A stretch of DNA of 64,000 nucleotides from Glycine soja (GCF_004193775.1 NC_041002.1:2405261-2469260); one strand, 5' to 3'; shown: positions 47,744-61,115, numbered from the stretch's first letter. The notes: a model not told the origin generated them from the letters alone. Made by a program: numbers and translations.

Positions 47744-48679
47744 CTGTTTTGTGTCCTTGATTCTAACTTCTAATGATGAAGGAATGTTGACACAGTTAGG
47801 AGCTATAATGATAAGGGCTAATGACAAGAAGATTTTTCTACTTTTGAGGATTATATAATAATGATGATGACTTTAGGAGCTTTGTAGAGCCCATGGCTTT
47901 CTCACATTTTAGTATTACTGTATCTCCTTTTGCAAGCAAAATTTAGCTTTTACTTGTATATGAATATCATGTTCGACTCTTCATATAAAGAATATAATAC
48001 CTTGACGGGTTAACATGTAATGTGTGTTTGATTATGGATATGGAAGCTTCTAGTTGTTACTTTCATGTATTCTCTCGACGGGTGTGATTTACTGAATGCA
48101 GGGAGGTATTTCCAAACACACTGATAAATTGTAATCACTTTAAGGCTAGAGTACATAATAATGGGACAGATTAACATGTAATCACTTTTGTAGTTTGTCC
48201 ATGAGACTAGTTTGGTAAACCGTAAATAGCCCCATGTTAATCACTAGCTGCCATGACCTGAGTTGTAGAATAGGGAAAGAAATCCTGTGAGATATGTCCA
48301 TAACAAGATCACAAAAGATTACATGACAACAGACATAGCTCCGTGGTACAAAAAGTTACCTTTGAAAGTCTGAAACTCCACGAAGTAAAATTGAATCCAA
48401 TCTCAACGGAAGATTCTTATGAAATGATTATTGACTGCACAAACCTGATTATAACTGGTGAATTATCACTCAATTTATTTTTCTTTATTCGTTTTCTCAT
48501 TTTGTTGAGAGTTGTTCTATATACTATTGAATAAATAAAATCATTCGAGTACAGGGTGAACATTGAACAGGAACCCTCATTCTATTTTGGATTAGAGAAA
48601 TACTAATTTTCTTCACTACACCAAAAATATCCAAGATGATTGCTTATATCTAAACTCAAACTCAATAAAACGTTTGAGC
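47744..48679. other. Convergent 3' intergenic region (bHLH / UBP)
   Basis: Holds the 3' UTR of the bHLH gene (AATATAATACC-type polyadenylation-like words around 47990) and that of the UBP gene from the right. No other gene is supported. Confidence 0.55.
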
Positions 48680-51600
48680 TTATGCATCTCCACTTATTCT
48701 TCTCACATGTACACCAGAATTTTTGTCATAATGGTTAGCAGTGATATATCTTTTAAGGTCAACTCCCCTACTGCCACTACGATTTTTGTTTTTGTTAGCA
48801 TACAAAACTGCTTTATCTTCTGAGTCCTGCCGGCGCCTTCTACTTGCACCACTACTATCAACTAAGAAATCTGTATCCAAGTTATCATGGGAGGAAGAAG
48901 CCCCCATGTTAGATGAAAGCCCATAGTGGCTATACCAACTGGGTCCCACCTCACCAAATATGTAATCCGAGAAATCAGCAGAACTGGCTGAGTCCTTGAT
49001 ACTTGCAGTACTGCAAGAACTTGCATCTGAAGAGCTGAAAAGTGAACTTTCACTAGAAGAATCCACCATTGTATTTCTTCCCCCATACTGGAATCTCCAT
49101 TCTTCTGGATATGCAAAATCATTTCTTAAGGAATCATCGCCATCATTCCAGTTAGGGTACTTGCCATGCTTCTGCTGTAGGGAGGGAGACTCGCCGCTTG
49201 TAGCCATGGAATTTGATCTTGTCTTAGAAGAAGCAGGAATGGCTTCCAGGTTCCTCCTCTTGAACTTTCCAGCAGAAGATATTACATTGCTACTTACTAA
49301 ACCCAGTGGCTTTGGAGAGTGCCTGAAGATTTTTAAAATTAGCACAAGACAACGCTATTATTAGTGCTGAGACATTCCACAGAAATAATAAACATATCAA
49401 ACCAGAAATTATATATCAACATCCAAAGGCCCACTACCTTGCATAAAGAAGCATGTATGCCCTTTCTGATAAGACTCTCGACAATTCAACAGGTTCTACC
49501 TAAATAAAAGCACAAATGCCATCGTCAGTTTACATACAGAAATTCACTTCTTAAATGAATTATGCAGATTGATGATATTGCCGTCACTTTTACAAAATGA
49601 GTATCCCAAAAATTAATGACACAAGTTTAGGAAATAAACTTTCAATGGTATTTCATAGAAATTTTTCAATGGTACTTCTTTAAATTTGAGAAACAAAAGG
49701 CATCAGAAGATTTAAAAGAAGCACTTATATGAAATGACAGCATCATTTGTATAATTAATTTTTTCAGGGGAGGTTGGGGAGGGGAGGAGACATTCAGATA
49801 CAGAAAAGGTATATCAGGATAAAAAAATTCACCCTGCTGTCATCAGTCCTGAACCATTCTCCTTGGATGTTCTTCACATAACAGACATAATGGCCTGAAA
49901 ATGCAGCATTCATGATATCCAAATGGACAACCACTGCATAAAGGCTGTATAATGGAGATTTATCTTTTGTTCCACTCATATATGGAGCCATATTCAGGAC
50001 CTCAGGGAACTGAACCGACTTATTCAACTTCTCGAAGTTACCAGACTGCCAAAGTAGACAGCAGAATATGCATGAGATACATAATATAAAACTAAAATAA
50101 CAGTCATAGAACAAAGTGATTGGATAACAAGTAAGACTTCAAAATTAATATTGGAGATGTACCTGAAATCGTTTTAATACAATTGTAAGAATATTTGGTG
50201 CCTCCAACACTGTCAACTTCTTCCTGGCTTTCTCGTATGTTTTACATCTGGACAGCAAGAAAGAAACAAATACAATAATTTAATATTGTGTTTGTGTCCC
50301 ACATAGGAAAGGAAAAATAACCTCAAAATATCATTCTTTCCCCTCTTAAATGCATGACATCTGATGTAACACTACCTCAGTCTTAATAAAACCAGAATAA
50401 AAAAATGTCCACATAAAATCACAAAAATCCAGATGACAGACTATGCGTTGTACTCAGTGCCTAAAGTTCTGAATATCTAATATTGGAAAAAACCAAATCC
50501 CGCATTGACTATAGATAGTGAAAAGATAGAATATATAAGTGAGGACAACCCTCACCCTATGAGCTAGTTTTTGAGATTGAGTTAGGCCGAAACCCACATT
50601 GTAAGATGGTATCAAAGCCTATCCCAGATCCATTAAATAGGTCACCCACCATGTTATCCACGCACCAGTCCAAAAGTGTTGGACGTGAGGGAGTGTACGG
50701 GAAAAAACTCAAGTCTCACATCGACTATAGATAGTGCAAAGATAGAATATATAAGTGGAAGCAACCATCACCCTATGAGTTAACTTTTAGAGTTGAGTTA
50801 AGCCCAAATCCACATTCTAAGATCTAAAAAGTTGAGATTGTACAATCTTACAAGTTGAGGGTTCCCTAACGTATTCAATCACTCAAGGTAATGTTGGCAA
50901 GCAAGACCAAAGTGGAATCACAATCTTCATCATGAACTTGTGGGATCGTTGATCCCCAGCAAGGAAAAATCAGACCCAAATCCTAGGTCGGATCCTTTGA
51001 CCTGATTTTAAAAAATTCCTAATTTCCTTTTTTCTCTTCGTTTGCAACTCACTCTTGAACTCCCATCTCATTTCATCTGAAACCAACAACCCTCAAACTT
51101 CTCGCTTCTGGTACCATCCGCAACCACCCCACCTCCACCCTGCACCGCTGCTACCACCTGGCACTGACCTTTGGCTGTACAAATTGCAAACTGCGAGAAC
51201 AGATCTGGTTCTGCACTCAGTCTCTTCTCTTCCTTCTCTCACACTGTCTCTGCTCTCTTATTGTCTTAATGATTTTAGATTAATTTATTATATATGGATC
51301 TTATGACTTGTTATGATTATGATTTTTTCAAGTTTGTTTAATGTTGTGATTTAGAGGTTATTTTCTTTATGAAGTTTTCTATGCAAATGTATATAATTAT
51401 AATTTTGCATTTTAGGTAGGAATGTAGGATCTAATGATTCGAGTTATGAGCATTTACCCCTCCCAATCATAGGTAGAATCTCAAGTTTAACAACATTGAC
51501 TATGATTACATCTTTAGTTTAATGAAATCGCATTAGCTGAACATAAAATCCTATTATGTTCCTAAACTGAAGCAATAAGTTCATCAAACATATTACAGAA

Positions 51601-54600
51601 TAGTAAAGCCTAATCACAAGGTCCCACGGAATTCTTCTTCCACACACTCTACAAAGTATTTTGTGCAAACTTCTCATTTTTCTTGAAAGAGTAGCACTCC
51701 TTCAGGTAGGAATCAGAGGATTGTAAAAACCATTTAAAGATGAGTCTTTTAAATCAATTTGACACTTGACAGGATTTCATAAAAGCCCAGTAGGCCACTA
51801 GACCATAGATTCAGGGTTTTAAATAGCAGACTAAAGCAGCATAGCGGGGTGGCCCTGGGCAGCTTCAGGGGTTGCAGTAGCAGAGTAATTCAGTTTAGCG
51901 ACCATCACAGGTGAACCATAGCAGACAGGATAGCTGTGTTATCACTTGATTCCAAAGATGTACTCTGAACACTAATATTAGGGCTTGCTTGGGAGCTATT
52001 TTTGGGATTTCAATTTCCAAAACAATATTTTGCTTATAAAATCAATCAAAATGCTGTCATTTCTCATTTTCTCTCTCAATCCAACTGTCACTTCTGTGTA
52101 TGATGTCTCTCAATCTCGACCTTGTTTCTCTCTTGACCCAGCACTTGGGTTACTGGTTCCTCACATTCTCTGCCTGTGATTTCTCTTCTCCGGCAACTGG
52201 TTTCTCTGCCTCTGTTTTCTCAGAATAGTGACTATCCTGTTATAACATTTTTGGGGCCGGCCATTACGTGGTGGGATTTAAAACACTGTATAAACTCGCA
52301 TCAGAAAAGCACTTGCACATTTCTACAGCTTCTGGTCAACTTAACCTTCCAACAGGTCTAGGACCCTTCCTTCTATTACTTTTGAAACTCTACACAGCTT
52401 TGTTAATCACTTAGTACACAATGGATGGATGAATTGTATAATAGAACTATAGTTTCAACCAACAGGGACCATATTGCTTATTCAGTTTAGGAATTTAACC
52501 CGTTAGTTAAAAACTCCAGAATCTAAATACTAAAAAATTTTATTATCAAATCACTTATGATCTTTTCAAGCCAAATTTTAAGTGCAAAACAGAAATTAAT
52601 TAATAGTAGTAAATTTTAATATGTATGATGTAGCATTGAAAACAATGAAACAACATTAAATTGACAAATAACTTGGCTATAATAATAAGCAATATATTAT
52701 ACTTGCTAGGGAAAAGGAAAGAAAAGAAAACCAAGCATATGGGAACATTACAAGTTAAAAATAATAGGCTAGACTGGAATTGGAATAAACATGAAAGTGG
52801 AAATAACAAACCTGCTGCAGTTATACTTGTTATCTTTATCCAAGATTTCAGGTGCTGTAAATTGTCCAAGAGCCTCCTCCAAAGTTCCAATATCCCCATC
52901 AATTTCAACAGTAAGATCCATCATTCTCTCGTACCTCTCAGATTTCCCCAGGCATCTTAAGCACTTTATCTGCAATTTGCACCAAATAAATTTCAATATA
53001 TAGGGAAACTATCTTCTTACCATTCTGTAAAAGTTGAAAATGTGAACCTTGACAAAAAATAGACTGTTCGACTAGGAATAACCTTAGATCGTAAATAACC
53101 TCCAAAGGTGTAACCAACTAGAGTTGTTTCTTCTGCCAAAGGACTTGAAACACCAACTTCCTTGAGACAAACAGATTGCATTGTATCAACCGCACACCTG
53201 CCAGTTAAGCAATTTATTATGTAGACAAATTCACGTATAAATTCAAGATGGCTTCACAGCTTAAGCAATTATTTGCCTCACCTCAAAAATTCATGAGCGT
53301 CTTCTTCCTTCCCACGCCCAAGATGGCTTCCAATCTTGTGTATCTTAGATAATATCCCAATTGGTGAAAGTGGAGAAATCCCTTCTTTTGCCTTCTGAAT
53401 TAGATATTCAAACTCACATGTAAAACACCATCCCTTCTTCTGACCTAGTGAACATTGTGAAGATTTAATTAATTACAAGATCCTGATAGTTGGACAAGTT
53501 AAATCATGATGATATTATTAAGTGGAACTTGCATCGTTTTGAATGGAATCCTTGAAAAAGATATGAAGTCAGAGGCCGAGTATATGCTAAGCACTGGAGA
53601 ACTGCATTAGCGTAACAGCTGCAGAAGAGGCATTTCAATTAGCAAGGTAATTAATGCTGAATAAAGAAAAGTTACACAAACAAGCACTAGATGTGTTTTC
53701 CCTTGAACGACATGAAACAACAAAGAAACAAGCAATGAATACCAGTATGAAAGTAGCCATCCAGCAACTAGAATGTTTCCTAGATGTTGTTCTCTCAAAA
53801 GTTTCTTTAATCACAATTACCATATCCTATTCTCATAATTATAGGACCAAGAGAGTATTCAAAGAAAAAATGAACAACATAAAGCTCCAAAACAAAATAA
53901 CAGACTCCTAACTATTTCCTTCCTTCCTCATGATGGAGGTGCAACCAGTCCATCTAATGATCCTTTATAGGGGATTGGAGGTCCTATGACAAGGTCCAAG
54001 ACTAAGAGAATGAAGCAAGTATTGCAAGGCCTGATTCTAAAGATCAAGGAGAAAGACGACCAATGTGAATTAAGGGCTGCACCTAATTGGGTCACTCTCC
54101 TACAAATTGATGAAGATGTTTTAAGGCCAATTTAAAGAATCACTTTGGGAAGCCCAATTTACAAGACAAGAAGCATCCATGGGCTGAATTGATTAATTTT
54201 GGTGGACTATTAATATTGGGTTGATTAGATAATAATTAAGCCCAACATGCACAATCTTTTATTGTTATTTTAAAGCCTTTTAATTATGGGCTTGGGCCTA
54301 AACTAGGATTATTAGTAGGAGTATAAATAGACTCCTTAAACTCTATTGTGAGAGTTTTTCCTTTGTTCTTGGGTTAAGAACTGATTGCGTTGGTTCCACC
54401 GGTAGGTCGCTGTGAGGGTCACGCTCCTTTTGATAACTTTGGTTCTGCCGGCAACGGTTAGGGTCAATTCATACTTGTTTTCAAGACGATCCTAAGTGTT
54501 TTATTATCATCCTCCCTTCCTCTCACTGGAGCTATAACATATTAGACCAATCAATGAGAAGTAAAAAAAAAAATACCTGTTCCCACAATTTGTAAGGCCA

Positions 54601-56887
54601 AAGGGGAATAGCTTCATCTTGTCATAACAGTAAAGTTCCACAAAGAGTTCATAAGGAAAGCCCATCTACCAAAAATATACAATTTGTAAATCAACAGAGA
54701 CAAAATTATTATGTAAAACAACAATAGTTATTTTCTAAAGAAACAAGTCAAATCTATTTTCAACCTCATTTTCAGCAGATATTGAATTGGATCTTGACTC
54801 TTTTGAGCTTTTAAACTGCTGGACAACTTTCTGCATTGATGTTTTCAGACCACTACGAACATTTTGAGGCAGATTTGGAACAGCACTAACTTTTGCGGGT
54901 AAGGTATGACAATTGTCAGTTTCCATACACTTGGACTGTGAAGGAAAATCCCCCTTAGTAGCTGAGGATAGTCGATCACGAGAACTAGATGATGATCTTC
55001 GTGCTTCTCTGTATTTGGGCAAATGAGATTCTTCTTCTACATCATCAATTACAACATACTTACTTGAACCACTCAAGTAAGGCACAGTTTTGCATTTAGA
55101 AGTATCTTTTGCTAATTTTTCAACTATTGCAGCTTTTCTTCTGCGTTCATGGCTACCCAAATTTGCTGCCTCATCATGAGATGTGTCAGATTGAGTTTTG
55201 GGAAATTTTGATTTAAATCGAGTCTCATCAGTAGCGTTACTAGGATTTGACTTGCTTCTTTTACTTGCACTTGAATCCTTAACTTCAATATTCTCAGAAC
55301 ATTTCATGTTAACTGTTTGTTTGTTATGAGGGGAAGCAACACTTGTATCATCAGTAGTATCATTGCAGACAGGTTTTGCAAATCTGCTGCGACGGTTATC
55401 ATCAAAAGATTTTCTTGCAGCAACCAAAGGATCAAGGCTGGAATACGAATCATTGGAAGATGAAATACCAGCATGTGTTCCATTAATTTCTGCAGTGAAT
55501 CTAGGTAAATTATAAAACATATATGCATGAAATAATATAACGAGACTTGCAATCAAAACCATTACCATGAAGACCAGACTCTGTTTTGGACACCGATGCC
55601 CTGCTAGAAAGATTTTCATCTTTGAGCTCCATGGTGGTAGTTGGAGGACAACATTCGTCCTTGTGACCTTGTCTCCAGTGACTAATTTGACACTTACCCG
55701 AACTACAAGAAAGCATGTTTGTGAGAATGAATAACAACCATTGTAACATTATAAGAGGCTGAAATGATGGCTTGACAGACATGTCACTGAACAGAGAAGA
55801 GACAGGCAAAAGAAACTACAGATATTCACAAATGAAGCTACGCCAAATCATTAGAAAACTCTCACTACTGTAAAGACGACAAATCAAGCTCTAAATAAAC
55901 AAACACATTCCAATTTCAAACACAAGAAAAACATTAAAAGAAATCCCCCTCAATACATTCCATTATTTTTTTGTCGTCAAGCAAAAGGGAAAGAACAAAA
56001 GCTACTAACTTCAGAGGCAATGCAAACACATTATAGCGTATTTGGTCCCACAATGGGGATGTTGTTTGCACATTAAGTCAGAAGCAAATAGTTTTAGTGC
56101 ATGTTCTCTAATAAATTCAGGTGAAATTGCTCACAATAACATACTCTAGAATTGGCGTGGTTTCTCTCTTCTAAACTGAGTCTCCGAACATGAACTTCAA
56201 CAGAAGAAGTGAGAAAACAAGCCAAATTAAATAGAAGGCAACATACAAGGTGAACCAAGCCAAGACTATTGGACACAACTCCCACATCCAACAATAAAGT
56301 TTTTCCAAACTAGTACGTACCCAAGTATCATCTCAATGCCCCTTGAACATGAAACACACTAAAATTGAAACCAAATCACCCAATGACTAAATTCACCACC
56401 CCTCCCCCAACCACCACTAATCCCTTTCAAACAAAGGCTACTTCTAACTAAAGAGCAGCAAAAAAACAAAATCCTTTCTCATTTCCCTCTCCATTGTTCC
56501 TACTTCCTACCCTTTGAGGTTAATATTAATAACATAGCATAGCAGTTAAAACACATAAACACGAAGAAAGAACACAAACCAATATCTGACGGCCTTGCAG
56601 CGAGAACATCGCATGGTAGTGGGTGCACAACACATCGCACATTGGTACCACCGAGAACCATTCACCGGAGCCAGAGAAGAATACTCCACCTCCGACGCCA
56701 CCGCCACCGCCTCCTCAGCAACCTCCATCTCCGTCACGTCAGCATCTGCCACCAACCTCATCATCATCACCGCCTCCTCCTCCCTCTTGGCCTCTGCATT
56801 TCTCCACACGTGCCGAATCACCGCGAAACCCAACGCCAACACTAGATACACCAGACCCGGAAACCCTAAAATCCCGGGCACCAGCAT
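48680..56887 (-). CDS. MYND-type ubiquitin-specific protease (UBP15/UBP16 class), 12 exons
   Basis: Exons in transcript order: 56887-56580, 55702-55566, 55489-54765, 54665-54577, 53618-53533, 53444-53282, 53197-53083, 52969-52812, 50247-50163, 50045-49833, 49499-49438, 49322-48680. All phases close to 927 residues. Seen: an N-terminal hydrophobic helix (about residues 5-28); a MYND zinc finger at about 84-119 (QCAMC, RCSRC, RYCSGKC, HWRQGHKDEC); a long Ser/Lys-rich linker; a catalytic Cys box at about 413-430 (GLTNCGNSCYANAVLQCL, Cys 421); a USP core with CX2C pairs; a His box (FSGHYVCYVKN, His about 674) with TDDS; and a Ser-rich C-terminal tail. Family knowledge: cysteine deubiquitinases; UBP15 promotes organ growth and UBP16 affects salt tolerance. 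The intron after the Cys-box exon has a GC donor (GCAAGT); all others are GT-AG. The 2.5-kb intron between exons 8 and 9 holds a TRIM. Confidence 0.93.
50475..50827 (+). mobile_element. TRIM retrotransposon with target-site duplication in a UBP intron
   Basis: Direct LTRs of about 127 bp (50481-50606 and 50694-50821) share GATAGAATATATAAGTG. The primer-binding site TGGTATCAAAGCC is at 50607-50619, and the purine tract GGACGTGAGGGAG lies just before the second LTR. The whole is flanked by ATCTAA at 50475-50480 and 50822-50827. It is the same family as the element at 7801-8143 (shared LTR blocks and internal CATTAAAT/CCACCATGT words). Non-coding, inserted in antisense to the UBP transcript. Confidence 0.9.
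51811..52295. mobile_element. Possible hAT-like MITE in a UBP intron
   Basis: CAGGGTTTTAAATAGCAG on the left and GATTTAAAACACTG on the right form imperfect inverted ends. The inner part has AGCAG/CATAGC words, a style common in plant hAT-derived MITEs. No target duplication was confirmed. Confidence 0.45.
53965..54550 (+). mobile_element. Ty3-Gypsy 3'-end and LTR fragment in a UBP intron
   Basis: Plus-strand translation near 53977-54130 gives GPMTRSKTKRMKQVLQ, which resembles the C-terminus of plant gypsy polyproteins (GPMTRARxKR), ending in a stop. An LTR-like region follows with TATAAATAG (54322-54330) and a GC-richer CCGGCAACGG patch. It is antisense to the UBP gene and sits between the exons at 54577-54665 and 53533-53618. 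Confidence 0.6.
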
Positions 56888-57070
56888 CGCTCTCTTTCAC
56901 TCACTTCACCTTATCCCGCACCCAGGATCAGTCCCGAACAAAGGATCCACAGCGTCGTAATATTGCTACGCATGGATAGATAGATAGATAGATAACCTCC
57001 ACCTCCTCCGCCGCCACGGACAACAAGGCTCCGCCGAGGGACGAGGAGGTTCGGTTCCCGGCAGGGGCAC
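56888..57070 (-). promoter_or_regulatory. Likely UBP 5' UTR and core promoter region
   Basis: This 180-bp stretch upstream of the UBP start codon is clearly GC-richer than the surroundings. It holds a GATA tetranucleotide repeat (56974-56993) and a purine/pyrimidine-skewed segment (CCTCCACCTCCTCCGCCGCC). No TATA box is apparent, consistent with a broadly expressed gene. Confidence 0.4.
56974..56993. repeat. (GATA)5 microsatellite
   Basis: About five units of GATA in the presumed 5' UTR of the UBP gene. Confidence 0.9.
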
Positions 57071-57834
57071 AATGGTAAAATCAAAATCCCCAGAACCTGA
57101 CCGTGAGTGTGAGCATCAGAAAATGAAAATGAATGAATGGTGTGGGCTCAGAAATCGAGTTGCTTTGGAGTTTCGATTGAACTCAAGTCAGATTGTCCAA
57201 TTGCGAATATGCGACACAGCGATCTCTTTGTCGTTTCTCTTGTCCTCCGGGACTTGCCGTTTCCACATCTCTCATTGCATCATTCTACAGTAACTTCTCA
57301 ACTCTTATTTTTTTTTTCTTAAAAAAAAATCAAATAAATAAATGCTAGTGGAAAAGGGATTGTGTACCACTATTGCTCAACATTGGATTAATGGTCTTGG
57401 TGTTAGGATTGGATTTGGATAGTAGAATCTTTATACTTGGAAAGTAATAACTCTCACTCACATCATAAGGAAAAAAACATCAATATGTATGCTCTTTGCA
57501 TTGGGTGGTAATAATAGTAGTATTATTAGTTAATGCCACAATAAGTGGGTCAGTGAATGGTTGTGCTGCTGCTTATATATTTCAAAGAGTGTAAGAATGA
57601 TCTATAGATTTTTTTTTCCTGATTTTAATTAAGGGTGTATAAACTGTTTGTTACCAAATTGAATAGAAATAGTAATGTTTTGGGTTTTTTTTAAATAATA
57701 ATAGTAGTAGTAAATGGTAATGTAATTTTTTTCATAGTTTAAATATTTTGAACTAGTATAATTATTTTTTTCTATGATGCATATCTAATAAGCAACAATG
57801 AGAATCTTTTGAGTAGAAAAGATATATCTTAGAC

Positions 57835-58633
57835 ATTTAACACTCAAATTAATATTTGACAAATTAACTGTATGATACACATACAAAATGTGTACCTAAA
57901 AGAGGTTACAATGGATATTTATGAAAGCTAGTAACGTGTTTTATGAATCTTTCATTAATTTGTCATGTATGTTCATAAGATCGTTAATAGATTACGTTAA
58001 GTAAATTATTTCATGTTCATGCACGACATTCATGTTTGTGTTCATGTTTGTGATAGTGGTAGTTGCATGATTTCAGGAATTGAATGTCAAGCGACAACTC
58101 ATTTAAGGATCAACATATTGGTAAAACAAACTCATCACGTGATTGGTTACCAAGTGGGGTTGTTAGAATTTATAATACTTCTAGAAGAGTAATGATCAAT
58201 AGTTTAATTTTGTCTTTAGTAAAATAATATGGTAAAGACTATAACACTCAAGTTAATATTCGACAAAGTAGCAATAGGGGTATGCAAGAATTGTGTGTAC
58301 CTATAAGAGTTACATTAGATATTTATAAGTATTAAGTAACGTGTTTTATGAATCTTTCATCACTTTGTCACGTCTGTTCAAAAGATCATTTATAGATTAC
58401 GTTAAGTGTGCTAAGTGTGCTCCATGCCTGATGTTCATGTTTGTGATAGCGGTAGTTGTATGATTTCAGGAATTGAATGCCGAATAATAATTACTTTAAG
58501 AAACAACATCTTGGTAGAACAAACTCATCATGTGATTTGTTGCAGGGTGGGGTTGTTCATATTTATAATACTTCTAGAAGAGTAATGATCAATAATGTCA
58601 TATTTTTTGTCTTTAGTAAAATAATATAATAAA
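57835..58633 (+). repeat. Two-copy tandem duplication, ~404-bp period
   Basis: Copy 1 (about 57835-58232) and copy 2 (about 58239-58633) run in parallel over their whole length. They share ACGTGTTTTATGAATCTTTC, ATAGATTACGTTAAG, ATGATTTCAGGAATTGAATG and ATAATACTTCTAGAAGAGTA. They differ by many substitutions and several indels, so the duplication is old. No conserved reading frame was noticed. Confidence 0.88.
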
Positions 58634-59182
58634 TAAATGATATTTTGAGTATTTGTTATCTGTAGATTAAATATGTTATTATCAACAAGTCGTTAGCCTG
58701 AGTAGCACTGAGTTTAATCTCCTTAAATAAGATCTCAAGTTCAAACTTTATTAATGCAAAAAAAAAAATGCAGTTGAAAAAAATACCCACTAAAGATTGT
58801 CAATTAAAGATTAGTCATAAAAAAATAATAGATATTTCATTCCAATAACTTGGTTATAAAAATACAGTTATGTTGTCACATCTATTAGATTTATCAAAAT
58901 AAAAAATATAAGCATAATAGGATAAATAATAAGGTTTTTAATATTAAAATTAAAGTTTTATTTGACAAACTTATTTATTAAAAAGAGTTTAATAATCATA
59001 TATAGATAATGTAAAGTAATTTTACAATGTCAACTAATTCGAAAATATTGTTAGTATGATTTTAAAAATAATTATTATAAAAGTTAACAAGAAACATACC
59101 ATACACAACAATTTGTGATTATAACAGTGCAAAATTGATTTACATTGTTATTGTATTACATAATTTCTCTAATAAAAATTAG

Positions 59183-59722
59183 GGAAAAATATGTTTAAGG
59201 TTCTATAAAATTTGAAAAGTATTAATTTCATTCTCATAAAAAAATTGTATTAATTTAGTTCATGTAAAAATAAAACATATTTTTGTTGGTCCTCATTGAT
59301 ATCTCCATTTGATGATTTACTAATGTGACCGACACACTTAATTACTTTATTATCTACTTTTCCAAACATACTTAAAAGATACCAAAACTCGTTCTTATTT
59401 CATCTTTATCCTTATCTCATCAAAAAGTACGAAAAAATCACATAGAAAGTGACGAAAAATTATAATTTTTGAGATTTTTAGTCACAAAAAATTATTTAAT
59501 TCATTTCGGGTGATTTTAACGGTCATAAATTGTTTTATTCATTTGAATCAAATTACACATGTAAATCTATTAGCCACATCAGATTATCGTCTATCAAAAT
59601 TATTGCTAAGGACTAATAAAAATATGTTTTATTTTTGTAGGAACCAAATTAATATGAAAAAATTTATGAAGATAAAGTTAATACTTTTTAAATTTTACAG
59701 GACCAGAGATATTTTATCATAA
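59183..59722. mobile_element. Foldback MITE with long inverted arms
   Basis: The left arm (AAAATATGTTTAAGGTTCTA ... AAAATAAAACATATTTTTGT) is the near reverse complement of the right arm (ATAAAAATATGTTTTATTTT ... GACCAGAGATATTTTATCAT). Each arm is about 110 bp around a central 300 bp. This is a layout frequent in legume genomes. Confidence 0.78.
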
Positions 59723-60533
59723 AAATTACTATCAAATGTTAATATATATTATTAAAATGAATTCTTATTTTAATTAAAAACATTCTCAAAATTATTTATA
59801 TTACTATACTTAGATTTTGTCTTTTTAACGAATTAAATTTCCTGGTCAATAATGATCAAAAGAAGAATAGCAGAGAGGGAACCCTTCACTTTTTTCCCTC
59901 AGCTAACATGTAGGTCCATGCTCTTCAACCTCTTCTCGAGGTAGCGAGAGAATAAACGACAGGCTTACTTTTCAAAATGTAAATGTAAAAGTTACATTTT
60001 TTAAAGTTTTCAAAAAATGTCAAAATATTTAGTCTGAATAATTATATACAATTTTTTTTTCTAATCAATAACTATTTCACCTTAAACTCTAAGCTTCAAG
60101 TGGCTACTCTAAACACTCGAGGAATAACATTATGTAATGATACAATACTAAATAACGCATTATATACTTTAACGCGTTAAATATTTTAGTCTACAATACT
60201 GAATTTGGATTAAATTTTTACATGTATTTCTTATTATAATGCTTTCGTTGGTTATTTTCTAGTCTGGTTCAAAGTCTATAATGTTTTTTAACAGCACAAT
60301 CACTAACTTTATTCTGGACTATCGAGGAACAAGTAAGAAGGGAACATTCTTCCCTTTTTTATTGCTGAACAATCCTCTACTTTAACTGTCAAATAAAAGG
60401 GCACCTCTTCTTATTGGTACACCAATCACTTGTTCACACCAAAAATTAAAAAATAAAAACCAATCACTTTGATTTTCATATGATGGGCTATCAAAATTTT
60501 GGGCCCAATGCAATGTCTTGTCCATAACATGAA

Positions 60534-61115
60534 TTATTACCTGGGGATTGCTATTGACACCGGCACATTGCTATTGGTTCTGTTCGCATGGGTGATTTTT
60601 TTAAAAATACCCTTTCCACGAATCATTGGTCTCTTGTATAATTGTGTACAAAACTCATCATGAAAACGTGATTTTGTTGTAGTTCAAGAGGTGCAAACAA
60701 AATATAAAACGGAAGCATGTTTCTATTTTTTTGGTACGTGAAAATCTATTTCCATTTATTATTTTGTACACATCCCTTGTACTACAATATGGAAACACAT
60801 TTTTGTTATAAATTTTGTATGAAACTCTCATACTACAATGAAAATACAAAATATTCAACAAAAATATATTTTCGTGTACAAAATCTAAAATGGAAACACA
60901 ATTTCATTATGTATTTGTTTCTGTTAAAAAAAATAGAATTATGATTCCATTGTAATAACATCCATAATGGAAACTTACGATTTCATTGAACTTAAAACAC
61001 ATAGGGGTGGTGCTGGTTATGAGAGAAAGGGGAAAAGGATATTTTGGTCTTTTCATGTATAAGGTAGGAGACAATAGCAGTGAGAGTGAGACCAATATCA
61101 ATTCCCTTATTACTT
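60534..61115. mobile_element. Mutator-like MITE with 9-bp target-site duplication
   Basis: The element 60543-61106 has inverted ends (GGGGATTGCTATTGACACC on the left; the right end read inverted is GGGAATTGATATTGGTCTC). It is flanked by TTATTACCT (60534-60542) and TTATTACTT (61107-61115), a 9-bp duplication with one mismatch. Nine-bp duplications are diagnostic of Mutator-type transposition. The inside is AT-rich with repeated ATGGAAACACA words and no transposase. Confidence 0.8.

Noticed and set aside
51055..51306. 83-codon Pro/His/Leu ORF in a UBP intron
   Set aside because: Low-complexity pyrimidine-rich DNA antisense to the gene; no recognisable domain or splice partners.
56595..56979. 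Plus-strand ORFs of 118-121 codons at the UBP 5' end
   Set aside because: They are antisense to UBP exon 1, whose translation gives a convincing hydrophobic helix and MYND finger.
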